Assembly: GCA_937890745.1 (NCBI GenBank)
Contig: CALADH010000096.1
Location: 1 to 64,000, forward strand
Direction of reading: 5' to 3'
Origin: Scybalocola_A sp900557175
Lineage (GTDB): Bacteria > Bacillota > Clostridia > Lachnospirales > Lachnospiraceae
Length of the DNA: 64,000 bases
Positions 34,655 to 42,484 of the stretch are shown here, one piece after another (positions within the stretch are counted from its first letter, which is position 1; every line of letters starts with the position of its first letter). The notes beneath the pieces are model-generated. The model made no database searches, was not told the DNA's origin, and saw only the letters and a program-made list of their open reading frames with translations. Both the position numbers and the translations under genes were made by a program.

Positions 34655-35740
34655 ATGAAAAAAAGATTTATTGCTGCCGCAATGGCAGTCACAGCCGCAT
34701 TTTCTTTAGCGGCCTGCGGAAAGCAGATGAGTACAAACCCAAATGGAGATGCAGCCGCAGACACAAAGGAAACAGCCGACGGTGACAACGGCGAGCTTGT
34801 TTTATTCACATGGGAAAATATGTTCCCTCAGGAAGTTTTGGACGGCTTCACAGAAAAAACAGGTATAAAGGTTATTTACTCAAACTTTGATACAGACGAG
34901 ACAATGCTTGAAAAACTGTCTCAGGCAAAGGGCGGCGACTATGACCTTATTGTTGCAGATGATTATATTATTGAGCAGGCTGTCAATGAAGGCCTTGTTC
35001 AGGAAATCGACAAGAGCATTGTGACAAACTTCGGAAATATTAATCCGCTTTATCAGGGACAGTTCTATGATAAAGAAGATAAATACACAGTACCTTATGG
35101 TGCCGGTATTCCTTTGATTGTTTACGATCCTGAGCAGGTGGACTTTGAAATCGAAGGTTATTCAGACCTTTGGAATCCGGCACTTGAGGATAAGGTTGCC
35201 CTGACAGCAAATTATCGTGTAATCAACGGTATTACTTTATTATCTATGGGCAAATCTATGAATGAGACAGATCCTGCTGTGATTGCAGAGGCAGGTAAGA
35301 AGCTTCTTGAGCTTGCACCGAATGTGCGTATGATTCAGGATGACAATACACAAAATGCGCTCTTAAATGGTGAGGCAGCGGTTGCTTTCCTGTATACATC
35401 ACAGGTTACACAGGTGCTTGCTGAAAATCCAGACCTTAAGGTTGTTTACCCGAAGGAAGGCTTGGGCTTTGGTATTATGGCCGGCTTTATTCCTAAGAAC
35501 GCGCCGAATGCAAAGGCTGCCAATGAATTTTTAAATTATATTCTGGAGCCTGAAATTTCAAAACAGTGCATGGAATTTATCGGTTATTACAATACAAATA
35601 AGGCTGCAGACGATATTGTCAATCCGGAGCTTGTTGTGCCGGAATCTGTAACAAAGGGTGAAATCATTCAGAATGTTCCTGCAGAAGCAGATGAAGTCTA
35701 CAACAAAAACTGGACAGAATTTAAAGCAGCCTGCGATTAA
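34655..35740 (+). CDS. potD: Polyamine-type ABC transporter substrate-binding lipoprotein (PotD-like)
   Basis: A 361-residue lipoprotein with lipobox SLAAC (Cys23) and a binding domain starting LVLFTWENMFPQEVLDGF, close in form to the PotD opening around YNWSEYIPPEVL. It has KTGIKVIYSNFDTDETML and DLIVADDYIIEQAV. The start is set at ATG 34655, with AAGGGAG upstream and a proper signal peptide; an in-frame ATG at 34610 would add a non-signal extension. It is the last gene of the NifH-like operon and is followed by a strong terminator. The ligand is probably cationic but not proven. Confidence 0.9.
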   Translation: MKKRFIAAAMAVTAAFSLAACGKQMSTNPNGDAAADTKETADGDNGELVLFTWENMFPQEVLDGFTEKTGIKVIYSNFDTDETMLEKLSQAKGGDYDLIVADDYIIEQAVNEGLVQEIDKSIVTNFGNINPLYQGQFYDKEDKYTVPYGAGIPLIVYDPEQVDFEIEGYSDLWNPALEDKVALTANYRVINGITLLSMGKSMNETDPAVIAEAGKKLLELAPNVRMIQDDNTQNALLNGEAAVAFLYTSQVTQVLAENPDLKVVYPKEGLGFGIMAGFIPKNAPNAKAANEFLNYILEPEISKQCMEFIGYYNTNKAADDIVNPELVVPESVTKGEIIQNVPAEADEVYNKNWTEFKAACD

Positions 35741-35781
35741 ATCAGAGCAGTTTTTTAAGAATTGAATATTTTATAAAAGGG

Positions 35782-35841
35782 GCGCAAGCTTTGCAAAAAA
35801 GTGCATTTAGATGCACGCGGTGCAAAACTTGCGCTTCTTTT
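35782..35841 (+). terminator. Terminator of the NifH-like/Pot operon
   Basis: A long two-tier hairpin: outer arms GCGCAAG...TTTGCA (35782-35795) and TGCAAAACTTGCGC (35821-35834), inner perfect stem GTGCAT/ATGCAC with a TTAG loop, then TTCTTTT. Confidence 0.85.
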
Positions 35842-35856
35842 GCGAAAATTACATAT

Positions 35857-36456
35857 TTAACCGTGAAAATATTTTAACATTTGTACCAGTGTGGGGTTTT
35901 CAGAAATTTCATCCGTATCGCGCTTACGTTGTCCAAATTGAACAAATTGTGATGAGGAATAAAAATTATATAATTTTAGATTGCTGGCACATTCTGTGTA
36001 AACAGTTTTTCCGCCAATAATAAACTGCGCTTCCTGCACTTTATTACATGCCATAGATAATAATTCTGTACCTGAAATGGAATGTACTAATGTAGGATTA
36101 AAGTTTTTTCCGAGTTGAGCGATTAATGGCATTGATACAAGAAAACGGTCAAGTTCTTTGTCATATTGAGAGAACTTTAAAATTCGTTTTTGTAATGTTT
36201 TGCTTAACGTATTTCCGGTGATAGAAACAAATTTATTGGTAAGTGTAAAATATCCGACGAGTTCAGGAGGGTCGGCAGCGGCAAAAACTAGATAAGTCAT
36301 AGCGAGCCGTTGCTTTGAAAAATTAATTGCTTTTGTTTGTATAAAATTTTCAACATCTTCATTAGGCGGACACATAAAATTAGAGAGAAGATTTTGGAGA
36401 GAATCTTCTCTCTAAGTGTTAATCATTTCTAAGAGATTCAGTTCTGCATAATCCAT
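35857..36456 (-). pseudogene. GNAT-family toxin-like acetyltransferase interrupted by an in-frame TAG
   Basis: The open part (start at 36375, 172 residues) resembles GNAT acetyltransferases of the toxin-antitoxin type: CPPNEDVENFIQTKAI, then ELVGYFTLTNK, AQLGKNF and a C-terminal CASNLKLYNFYSSSQF motif for acetyl-CoA binding. It has no ribosome site at 36375. The same frame continues upstream to ATG 36456, which overlaps the stop of the small gene before it (TAATG). Only a TAG at 36414-36412 (codon 15) breaks the frame. The restored N-terminus would read MDYAELNLLEMINT, stop, REDSLQNLLSNF, then CPPNED. The TAG lies inside a 14-bp perfect palindrome (36380-36393 and 36402-36415). Most likely an inactivated gene; an internal restart is possible. 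Confidence 0.75.
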
Positions 36457-36634
36457 TATAATTTGTCTCCGAAGAAAGCTTTAATATCTTTGGAACCTTT
36501 TAATTCTTTTACATTAAAGTTAAGAGGCTTAGGTGCAGTAGCAATAGAAGCTGCTTTTTCTAAGGCTTCTACAAAAGCAATAGCGGAGTCTTTATCACGG
36601 ATTACAATATTTTTTTAATACTTTGTGTTGCCAT
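36456..36634 (-). pseudogene. Antitoxin-like small gene with a one-base frameshift in an A7 run
   Basis: From ATG 36634, preceded by AAAGGAG, translation reads MATQSIKKIL and then stops. Adding one base in the A7 run (36611-36617) restores a 59-residue acidic-to-neutral protein: MATQSIKKN, IVIRDKDSAIAFVEALEKA, then KELKGSKDIKAFFGDKL. It ends exactly in a TAATG overlap with the GNAT gene. The length (179 bases instead of 180) fits a single deletion. Small genes just upstream of GNAT toxins usually encode the antitoxin. Transcriptional slippage on A7 could still make some full product. Confidence 0.7.
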
Positions 36635-36668
36635 GTCTATTTTCTCCTTTCGATTTCTTTTAATATTG

Positions 36669-36685
36669 GGCGTTTGCGAAACACC
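36669..36685. promoter_or_regulatory. Imperfect dyad upstream of the broken antitoxin-like gene
   Basis: GG-C-GTTT-GCG-AAAC-A-CC forms a near-perfect inverted repeat about 35 bases upstream of the small gene, a plausible autoregulatory operator of the pair. Confidence 0.35.
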
Positions 36686-36783
36686 AAAAACCACATAAAT
36701 ACGGCGTTTTTCTTGTTAAAAATAAAATATCCCATCAAGGTTAATATTAGCATATCTGATTATAAAAAAAATAGCAACTGAAA

Positions 36784-36803
36784 CTGCTGGTTTAAAACAG
36801 CAG
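36784..36803 (-). terminator. Hairpin after the LtaS-like gene
   Basis: CTGCTG/CAGCAG stem with an 8-base loop. On the minus strand it follows the LtaS-like stop and is followed by TTTC, with a longer T-run 10 bases later. A weak terminator candidate. Confidence 0.4.
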
Positions 36804-36817
36804 AAAAATTAAATATT

Positions 36818-39589
36818 TTATCCGGCGGTGATCGCCGTTGTGTCAGTAATATTCAAGTTTTCGTTTTCGCCGGAGGCTGCCGGAGTGCTTTCTCCGGTAA
36901 CTTCCGTGCTGCTTTCGGCAGTGCCTGTCATAGTGCTTTCAAGTGAGCCGCTTTCTCCAGCACTTGTGCCGATGTCTGACGGCAGCGTCATAGAACCTTC
37001 CGGAATGATGTCTTCTTCGTTGACCGGCGCGCCGTCTGGAAGTATCAGGCCGTAATAGTTTGTTTCCTGAATGAGTGTCGTTGCCTGAAGTTTGTAGGTA
37101 ACGGCTGTTTTCATTGCGTCGACATAAGTATCAATTTCGGAGTCAGTCATTGAAACGCCTTCGGCCGGGGTAAATTCTCCGGTGTAGCTATTGTAAAAGC
37201 CTTTGTCAGATTTCCAGCTTCTTGATGCAAAGATGACAAGGCCTTCAGAGTCTGACATAATATCGGTACCTTCCAAAAGTCTTGAATCATAGTTCAAACC
37301 AAGAAGATTGGAAAGTGTCGGAAGAATATCAACCTGTCCGCATACTTTATTAACAGTAACCGGCTCAGTCATACTTGCCGACCATATAACAAGTGAGTTT
37401 TTGTAAACATCAAAGTTGATGTTTTCTTCATTCAGCTGCTGTGTATCTTCAGAGTTGCCGAATTTTTGTCCGGTGATTTCTTCAAGAATCGGCAAATCGA
37501 AGTACGGAATATGATCCGGTGCCATGACAAGTAATGTTTTGTCTGCAATGCCTGCGGCTTCCAGCTTATTGATTAAAGTTGTAAGCCCTTTTTCAAGCTC
37601 AAGGTTGGCCGCAATATAGTCTTTTGTTGCCTGAGAGTAAGGCAGATCGGCAACGAGATCCGCATTTTTTACAGCCATGGAATTGCCGCCGTCGGTGTAC
37701 GGCATGTGACCGCTGATTGTCAGGTAATAAATATTAAATGGCTGTCTGTCAACATATAAGTCAAAAGTCTGGTTGACCATATATTCATCCGATTGAGGCC
37801 ATATGTTGTTGCCGTACTGATTCTTTTCCAGTTCGAGCTGATCACTGTCATTCCATTCATAGCCAAGTGCGGTATGCGACTGACGCCGCTCGTAAACATC
37901 GCCGTTAAAGTGATAGCCAATGGAGTTGTAGCCCAGATTATCCAGCTGGCTGCACAATGTAAATGGCATATCAAGCGGGAAGCTTCCGACGACACCCATT
38001 GTTCTTGGCTCACCGTTTTTCGGATAAAGGCCTAAAAGATTCTGACATTCACCGTTTGATGTACTTGTGTAGTGCAGCGGTGTATAGAAGTTATTAAATA
38101 CAAAACCTTCATGAGTCAGTTTGTATAGTGTCGGTGTCAGTTCTTTGTCAATCATATAGCCGGAGAAGCCCTCAGCTGTAATGAAAATGACATTATAGCC
38201 TTTAAACATACCGGTATACTCATTTTTCTTTGTCGGTGTCAGACTTGAAAAATATTCATTGAGCCATTGGACAGATTCGTTTGAATTTGCGGCGCTTAAA
38301 GCTTCAAAGTCTAAATCAAGGACATTTGGTGAAGTATCAATGGCGGCTTCCTGCGGTGCTGTTGTTTCTGTTGTTTCTGTGGATTCAGCGAGGCTTCCGA
38401 GTTTGTCAAAATCAGCGTCATTAATGGATAAGTCACGGCTGACACCGAAAATGCTGTGCTTTATGTCAAGCCGGAGCATTGTAAGGAGGCCGAGCTGGCG
38501 CACCTGTTCTTCGATTTCGGTATCATTGTAATAAAGTTCGTCCGGTTTTAATTCTCCACCGTAGGGCAGTTTCAATGAAAGAAGGCCGAACATATGGAAG
38601 AAAATAGTGCCGATTATCACGAGAACAGACATAGCGACCGGCTTTTGACCAAATTTTATCCGTTTTCTCAGTACAGTTAAAAGCAGGATAAAAGGCAGAA
38701 GCATAAGGAGAATACCGATGATATTCATGAATATACCTTTGAATATAGCGCCGGTATAATCGCCTAATTTGTTATTTGCAGCCATAGAAAGTGAACTTGC
38801 AATCTGATAATATTGTGCCAGTACAGTTTTGCATACAATTTCAACGCAGAATAAAAAGCCTAAAAAGCCTGTCAGTATGCAGGCTATAATACGGTTGATT
38901 TTTTCCGAGAAAAAGCTTGTGAGCAGTACGCACACAAATCCGGCTGCAATACTGAAAAATAAGTAAATTGGTATGTACTTAATGCCAAGCTTCATATATA
39001 TATGAAATACAAGTTCCATATAAAATATTGCTGTAGGAAAGAAAATCAGTGTGCTGAATGCAGAAGCAGCTTTTGGGGGCGCTGGTACTTTTTCTTTTGC
39101 AAGCATTTTTTCGGGCGCCAGTTCATGCTGGAGCCATGTGATAAATACATTGATATAAAAGACAATAAATACAAGCAGAAATTTTAATTTCTTTCCGAAA
39201 CTATCGTAACGGCGAATGTCAGAAAATTTCATATTTTTATTTTTACGGCGCCGCTGTATTGAGGTGCCGGATATCTGATTTGTATGTTTGGCAGTGGATG
39301 TCCGTCGCATTGTGTTGCTTCCTGTGGCTGCCCGCCGCGTTGCACTGCCTTCTGTGGCTGTCCGCCGCGTTGCACTGCCTTCTGCGGCTGTCCGCCGCGC
39401 TGTGCCGCTTTCTGCGGTTGTCCGCCGCGTTGTGCCGCTTTCTGCGGTTGTCCGGAGATTGTTTTTTGTACGGGCATTTTCAGGCGTGCGTGTGCGTTCT
39501 GTCTGTTTTGACGAGGACGCAGGTTTATCCGGTAAATCCAGCTGAAAGTGAAACAGCTGTCTGTTTTGTGGTATGTTTTTGTTTTCCAT
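36818..39589 (-). CDS. LtaS-like phosphoglycerol transferase (sulfatase fold) with N-terminal repeat tail
   Basis: A 923-residue membrane enzyme that probably polymerises glycerol phosphate from phosphatidylglycerol for a lipoteichoic-acid-type polymer. The cytoplasmic N-terminus (about 1-120) is polar and carries five copies of a 10-residue repeat like RTTAESGTAR at 46-95. About five membrane segments follow (about 130-340), then the extracellular sulfatase domain: NVIFITAEGFSGYMID with the metal-binding Glu (about 466), the candidate Thr nucleophile in HYTSTSNGE (about 508) and MAPDHIPYF with the Asp-His metal pair (about 691). A Ser/Thr/Glu-rich tail of about 60 residues ends the protein. 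GGGAG precedes the ATG. Longer than typical LtaS (about 650) because of both tails. Confidence 0.88.
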   Translation of the reverse strand: MENKNIPQNRQLFHFQLDLPDKPASSSKQTERTRTPENARTKNNLRTTAESGTTRRTTAESGTARRTAAEGSATRRTATEGSATRRAATGSNTMRRTSTAKHTNQISGTSIQRRRKNKNMKFSDIRRYDSFGKKLKFLLVFIVFYINVFITWLQHELAPEKMLAKEKVPAPPKAASAFSTLIFFPTAIFYMELVFHIYMKLGIKYIPIYLFFSIAAGFVCVLLTSFFSEKINRIIACILTGFLGFLFCVEIVCKTVLAQYYQIASSLSMAANNKLGDYTGAIFKGIFMNIIGILLMLLPFILLLTVLRKRIKFGQKPVAMSVLVIIGTIFFHMFGLLSLKLPYGGELKPDELYYNDTEIEEQVRQLGLLTMLRLDIKHSIFGVSRDLSINDADFDKLGSLAESTETTETTAPQEAAIDTSPNVLDLDFEALSAANSNESVQWLNEYFSSLTPTKKNEYTGMFKGYNVIFITAEGFSGYMIDKELTPTLYKLTHEGFVFNNFYTPLHYTSTSNGECQNLLGLYPKNGEPRTMGVVGSFPLDMPFTLCSQLDNLGYNSIGYHFNGDVYERRQSHTALGYEWNDSDQLELEKNQYGNNIWPQSDEYMVNQTFDLYVDRQPFNIYYLTISGHMPYTDGGNSMAVKNADLVADLPYSQATKDYIAANLELEKGLTTLINKLEAAGIADKTLLVMAPDHIPYFDLPILEEITGQKFGNSEDTQQLNEENINFDVYKNSLVIWSASMTEPVTVNKVCGQVDILPTLSNLLGLNYDSRLLEGTDIMSDSEGLVIFASRSWKSDKGFYNSYTGEFTPAEGVSMTDSEIDTYVDAMKTAVTYKLQATTLIQETNYYGLILPDGAPVNEEDIIPEGSMTLPSDIGTSAGESGSLESTMTGTAESSTEVTGESTPAASGENENLNITDTTAITAG
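39305..39454 (-). repeat. Five tandem 30-bp repeats in the LtaS-like gene
   Basis: Five in-frame 30-bp units encode the 10-residue repeats RTTAESGTTR, RTTAESGTAR, RTAAEGSATR, RTATEGSATR and RAATGSNTMR. The middle copies are the most similar at DNA level, as expected for expansion by slippage or recombination. The tail is basic and would lie in the cytoplasm. Confidence 0.9.
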
Positions 39590-39644
39590 AATGAGTCTCC
39601 CTGTAAATTTATTGCAATATATACTATTTACAACATTAATTACC

Positions 39645-39673
39645 AGTATAGCATTATGGAATTTTCAAGGCAA
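39645..39673 (-). promoter_or_regulatory. Promoter of the LtaS-like gene
   Basis: On the minus strand: TTGCCT (39673-39668), a 17-base spacer, then extended -10 TGC-TATACT (TATACT at 39650-39645). Confidence 0.65.
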
Positions 39674-39716
39674 GAAAAATGTAAGAATTATTAGGAAAAT
39701 TGAAAGAAAAATGACA

Positions 39717-39749
39717 GGATATATCGAATTTTTAAAATTCGATATATCC
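39717..39749 (-). terminator. Perfect 15-bp palindrome after the Spo0A-like gene
   Basis: GGATATATCGAATTT (39717-39731) and its exact complement (39735-39749) have a 3-base loop. It sits 27 bases past the stop of the minus-strand Spo0A-C gene and upstream of the LtaS-like promoter. It is AT-rich with no immediate T-run, so it could be a terminator or a protein-binding site. Confidence 0.5.
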
Positions 39750-39776
39750 ATGCAAAATGATGAGGCTGAATAGAAA

Positions 39777-40106
39777 TTATTCGTCACGATGTTTTTTAAA
39801 ATATTCAGATAAAATTGCAATAAATTCACCGCTTGTCGGCTTTTTACAAAGTGGGTGTCCAGCCATTTCATTTAGAAATTCGATGTTTCCATCCTGCCAG
39901 CATGAATTGACAACGGTGCGTATGCCGCGTTCAACTCTGGAACATGTTGTGTTAAAGCGGGCGGCAATTTCAGGATAGAGCCATTTTGTAATGGCTAATA
40001 GGTAGCCATTGTCTTCGGATGCAAGCTCTGTTGCATAAATAATGTAGGCATAGCCGCAATAAATACTGTGAATTCCTAATTTTTGTACGATTTCTGTTGG
40101 TGTCAT
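39777..40106 (-). CDS. Stand-alone Spo0A C-terminal DNA-binding domain protein
   Basis: A 109-residue protein matching only the effector domain of the sporulation regulator Spo0A. It has TKWLYPEIAARFNTT, then SRVERGIRTVVNSCW as the recognition helix-turn-helix region, and a C-terminal GHPLCKKPTSGEFIAIL. The phosphoacceptor receiver domain is absent, so activity cannot be controlled by the usual phosphorelay on this protein. Start 40106 is chosen because AAAGGGGAG lies 7 bases upstream; a longer in-frame start at 40157 has no site. It may bind 0A-type boxes and compete with, or substitute for, Spo0A. Confidence 0.85.
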   Translation of the reverse strand: MTPTEIVQKLGIHSIYCGYAYIIYATELASEDNGYLLAITKWLYPEIAARFNTTCSRVERGIRTVVNSCWQDGNIEFLNEMAGHPLCKKPTSGEFIAILSEYFKKHRDE

Positions 40107-40349
40107 AAAAAATCTCCCCTTTAATAAAAATAATAATATATTTGAGCGTCGAATCAAAACAGTCTCTGATTGATGCTCCTATATATACATGACATTTAAG
40201 TGCTAAAAAGGGACATAAAATTTAAAAAAAAGACGTGTTTCTACATAATACACAAAACTGGTTGTGAAAAAAATCAAAAAACTGGATGTTTTAACGGATA
40301 AAGAAACGTGATAAGCTAAAATAAAAACGAAAAGAGGATTGGAAGACAT

Positions 40350-40901
40350 ATGAAAAAGGATAATGAAATTAAATCTGTTGTCATGACCGCATTTTTTGCG
40401 GCGGTGATTTTTCTTGGAATCCAAAGTTTTAGAGTACCGCTGCCGGCAGCAGTGGGAACACCGTTTCTGCATTTTGGACATATTTTTGTTGTGTTAGCAA
40501 TTTTAATGCTTGGTGTAAAGCGCTCGATGCTTGCGGGCGGTATAGGTTTCCTTATTTTTGACATTATTAACGGATATACACATGCCATTCCGAATGTTTT
40601 GGTGTCAATGGTTGTCCGCTGCCTTGTTGTAGGTCTTATTTTTGCGGCGATGACTAAAAATAGAAAAAAGACATACGGCTGCGCGATTGTGGCTTCTGTG
40701 ATTTACGGTGTTGTAAATATTATATTTGATTTTATATGGTCTACAATGGAGCTGGTGATTATGGGCAGTACACTTTCAGCGGCACTTGCGGCAGAGCTGA
40801 CATCAATTCCGGCGACAATCATTAATGCTGTATTTACGGTTGTCGGCACAGCGTTACTTTATGTGCCTGTAAAGTCTGCTTATGACCGTATTATGAGATA
40901 G
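40350..40901 (+). CDS. ECF transporter S component (vitamin-type)
   Basis: A 183-residue hydrophobic protein with about six membrane segments, the size and layout of substrate-binding S components of energy-coupling-factor transporters. The N-terminal VVMTAFFAAVIFLGIQSFRV contains the small-residue helix-packing surface with which S components contact the T component. PFLHFGHIFVVLAILMLGVK follows. Ligand is likely a vitamin or precursor, but cannot be named. No EcfA/EcfT genes are nearby, so it would use a shared energising module. An M24 peptidase gene starts 9 bases after its stop. Confidence 0.75.
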   Translation: MKKDNEIKSVVMTAFFAAVIFLGIQSFRVPLPAAVGTPFLHFGHIFVVLAILMLGVKRSMLAGGIGFLIFDIINGYTHAIPNVLVSMVVRCLVVGLIFAAMTKNRKKTYGCAIVASVIYGVVNIIFDFIWSTMELVIMGSTLSAALAAELTSIPATIINAVFTVVGTALLYVPVKSAYDRIMR

Positions 40902-40910
40902 TGGGGATGC

Positions 40911-42086
40911 ATGATGATAGAACTTGAAAAAATTCAACGTCTTTTAAAGGAATATGCGATGGACGGCTGGATATTTACGGATTTTCACGGCCGGGATGAG
41001 ATTACAAAATCTTTTCTGTCGCTTTCGGAGCGTCCGGCAACAAGACGGCTGTTTTATATTATTTATCCATATGGGGAGCCGGTAAAAATATTATCGGCCA
41101 TTGAACCATTGCTCTTAGACCATCTGCCGGGCGAAAGAAGGCTTTATATGGGCAAAGAAGCATTAAAAGATGAATTAAAGAAGGCACTTTTGCCCGGTGG
41201 GCGGTATGCCTGTCAGTATTCACCGGAGGGAAATGTACCGGTTGTGAGCACGATGGATGCCGGCACACTTGAATTTTTGCGGTCATTTCACATTGAGCCG
41301 GTATCATCGGCAAATCTGCTCCAGTATTTTGGAGCGGTGCTGACAGAAAAGCAAATTGATAGTCACATCAGGGCAGGAAAATTTATTCATCAAATACTTG
41401 AGGATGCATTTTTGTGGCTCCGCAGTCAGATTGACAGCGGGCAGCAGGCTGATGAATGGCTGCTGCTTCAAAAGCTTAAGGCACTTATTAAAGAAACACC
41501 GCTTGTAATGGAGGAACCGCCGTTTCTGGGTGTGGATGAGCACGCTTCGGATCCGGGCTATGAGCCGGAGCAGGAGAAGTGTAAAGTCATCTGTGAGGGC
41601 AGCAGGCTCATTATTGACATTGCGGGAAAACTTCCGGATAAGGACGCCATTTATTATGATATTTCATGGTGTATGTATGTTGGAAAAAATCCTGATGAAG
41701 AATATGTGCGGCTTTTTAATATTGTGTGGGAGGCAAGAGAAGCTGTCCGCGCGGCAATTGCAGAAGCGTTATCTGAAGGCAGGCTTTTAAAAGGCTGTGA
41801 GGCCGATGCGCTGACAAGGCATATTTTTGAAAAATACGGAATGAGTGCCTTTATTAAGCATCGTACCGGACACAATATCGGCTGTAAATGTCACGGTACG
41901 GGGACGAATCTCGATGATTTTGAGACACACGATGACAGATATCTTATTCCGGGAACAATGTTTTCGGTGGAGCCGGGGCTTTACACAGAAAATTACGGCG
42001 TGCGTCTTGAGTATGATGTTTATATAACACCCGAAAAGGAGATAAAGATTTTCGGACCGGTTCAAAATGAAATTTTGTGTATATGA
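40911..42086 (+). CDS. M24-family metallopeptidase (Xaa-Pro aminopeptidase-like)
   Basis: A 391-residue protein with an N-terminal creatinase-like domain (about 1-145) and a C-terminal pita-bread metallopeptidase fold. Metal ligands are placed at Asp in LIIDIAGKL and YYDISWCMY, His in HRTGHNIG, Glu in FSVEPGLY and Glu in RLEYDVYI. Typical M24 domains have a longer DxG.....D spacing, and the Cys-rich GCKCHGTGTN after the His is not usual. Peptides with proline at position 2 are the likely substrates. A second ATG lies directly after the first. It follows the ECF S component and is probably co-transcribed with it. Confidence 0.83.
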   Translation: MMIELEKIQRLLKEYAMDGWIFTDFHGRDEITKSFLSLSERPATRRLFYIIYPYGEPVKILSAIEPLLLDHLPGERRLYMGKEALKDELKKALLPGGRYACQYSPEGNVPVVSTMDAGTLEFLRSFHIEPVSSANLLQYFGAVLTEKQIDSHIRAGKFIHQILEDAFLWLRSQIDSGQQADEWLLLQKLKALIKETPLVMEEPPFLGVDEHASDPGYEPEQEKCKVICEGSRLIIDIAGKLPDKDAIYYDISWCMYVGKNPDEEYVRLFNIVWEAREAVRAAIAEALSEGRLLKGCEADALTRHIFEKYGMSAFIKHRTGHNIGCKCHGTGTNLDDFETHDDRYLIPGTMFSVEPGLYTENYGVRLEYDVYITPEKEIKIFGPVQNEILCI

Positions 42087-42108
42087 GGAAAAAGGATGAT
42101 GAAAACCT

Positions 42109-42159
42109 AAAAAAATAGCGTATTTACAAGGTTTTCATCGCTTCGCCTTATAAATACGC
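42109..42159 (-). terminator. Terminator of the tRNA-Ser gene
   Basis: On the minus strand, GCGTATTTA...AAGG pairs with CCTT...TAAATACGC (42159-42118) and is followed by TATTTTTTT. A competing pairing, GATGAAAACC with GGTTTTCATC, overlaps it and could also serve the convergent plus-strand gene. Confidence 0.8.
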
Positions 42160-42162
42160 CAG

Positions 42163-42252
42163 CGGAGATGAAGGGATTCGAACCCTTGTGCCGGCATAAA
42201 CCGACAAACTGATTTCGAGTCAGCCCCGTTACGGCCACTTCGGTACATCTCC
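42163..42252 (-). tRNA. tRNA-Ser (anticodon CGA)
   Basis: A 90-base class II tRNA. The acceptor stem is GGAGATG with CATCTCC and discriminator G. The anticodon arm CTGA-CTCGAAA-TCAG gives CGA, which reads UCG. A long variable arm (GTCGGTTTATGCCGGC) marks it as serine. The T arm is AGGGTTCGAATCCCT. CCA is not encoded. Confidence 0.93.
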
Positions 42253-42289
42253 ATAGCTGCATTATGCTCTGAACACGTAATGCTTGTCT

Positions 42290-42318
42290 ATTATACAACA
42301 TTATTTAAAAATTGTCTA
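42290..42318 (-). promoter_or_regulatory. Promoter of the tRNA-Ser gene
   Basis: On the minus strand, TAGACA (42318-42313) and TATAAT (42295-42290) are 17 bases apart. Confidence 0.75.
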
Positions 42319-42375
42319 TAATATCTTAAAAAAAACTAAAATTAATCAAAAAGCCTGTCGGTGAGTCAGAGACTG

Positions 42376-42384
42376 TGTTATACT
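42376..42384 (+). promoter_or_regulatory. Extended -10 promoter candidate for the alarmone synthetase
   Basis: TGT-TATACT forms an extended -10 without a good -35, about 95 bases before the gene start. Confidence 0.4.
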
Positions 42385-42484
42385 TAAAGCATAGTCAGCA
42401 TGCGGCGCTGGCATAGGTCTTTTGTGACAGCAGAGGACTGCTGCACTTTAAGATAATTCGTATTTTAAGGAGTAGGATAAATAT

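Noticed and set aside
39305..39454. CRISPR array
   Set aside because: The 30-bp units are direct and contiguous with no spacers, and they are in frame within a coding region.
39259..39591. Cys-rich and Leu-rich plus-strand reading frames opposite the LtaS-like gene
   Set aside because: They are produced by the tandem 30-bp repeat being open in several frames; no ribosome site or homology supports them.
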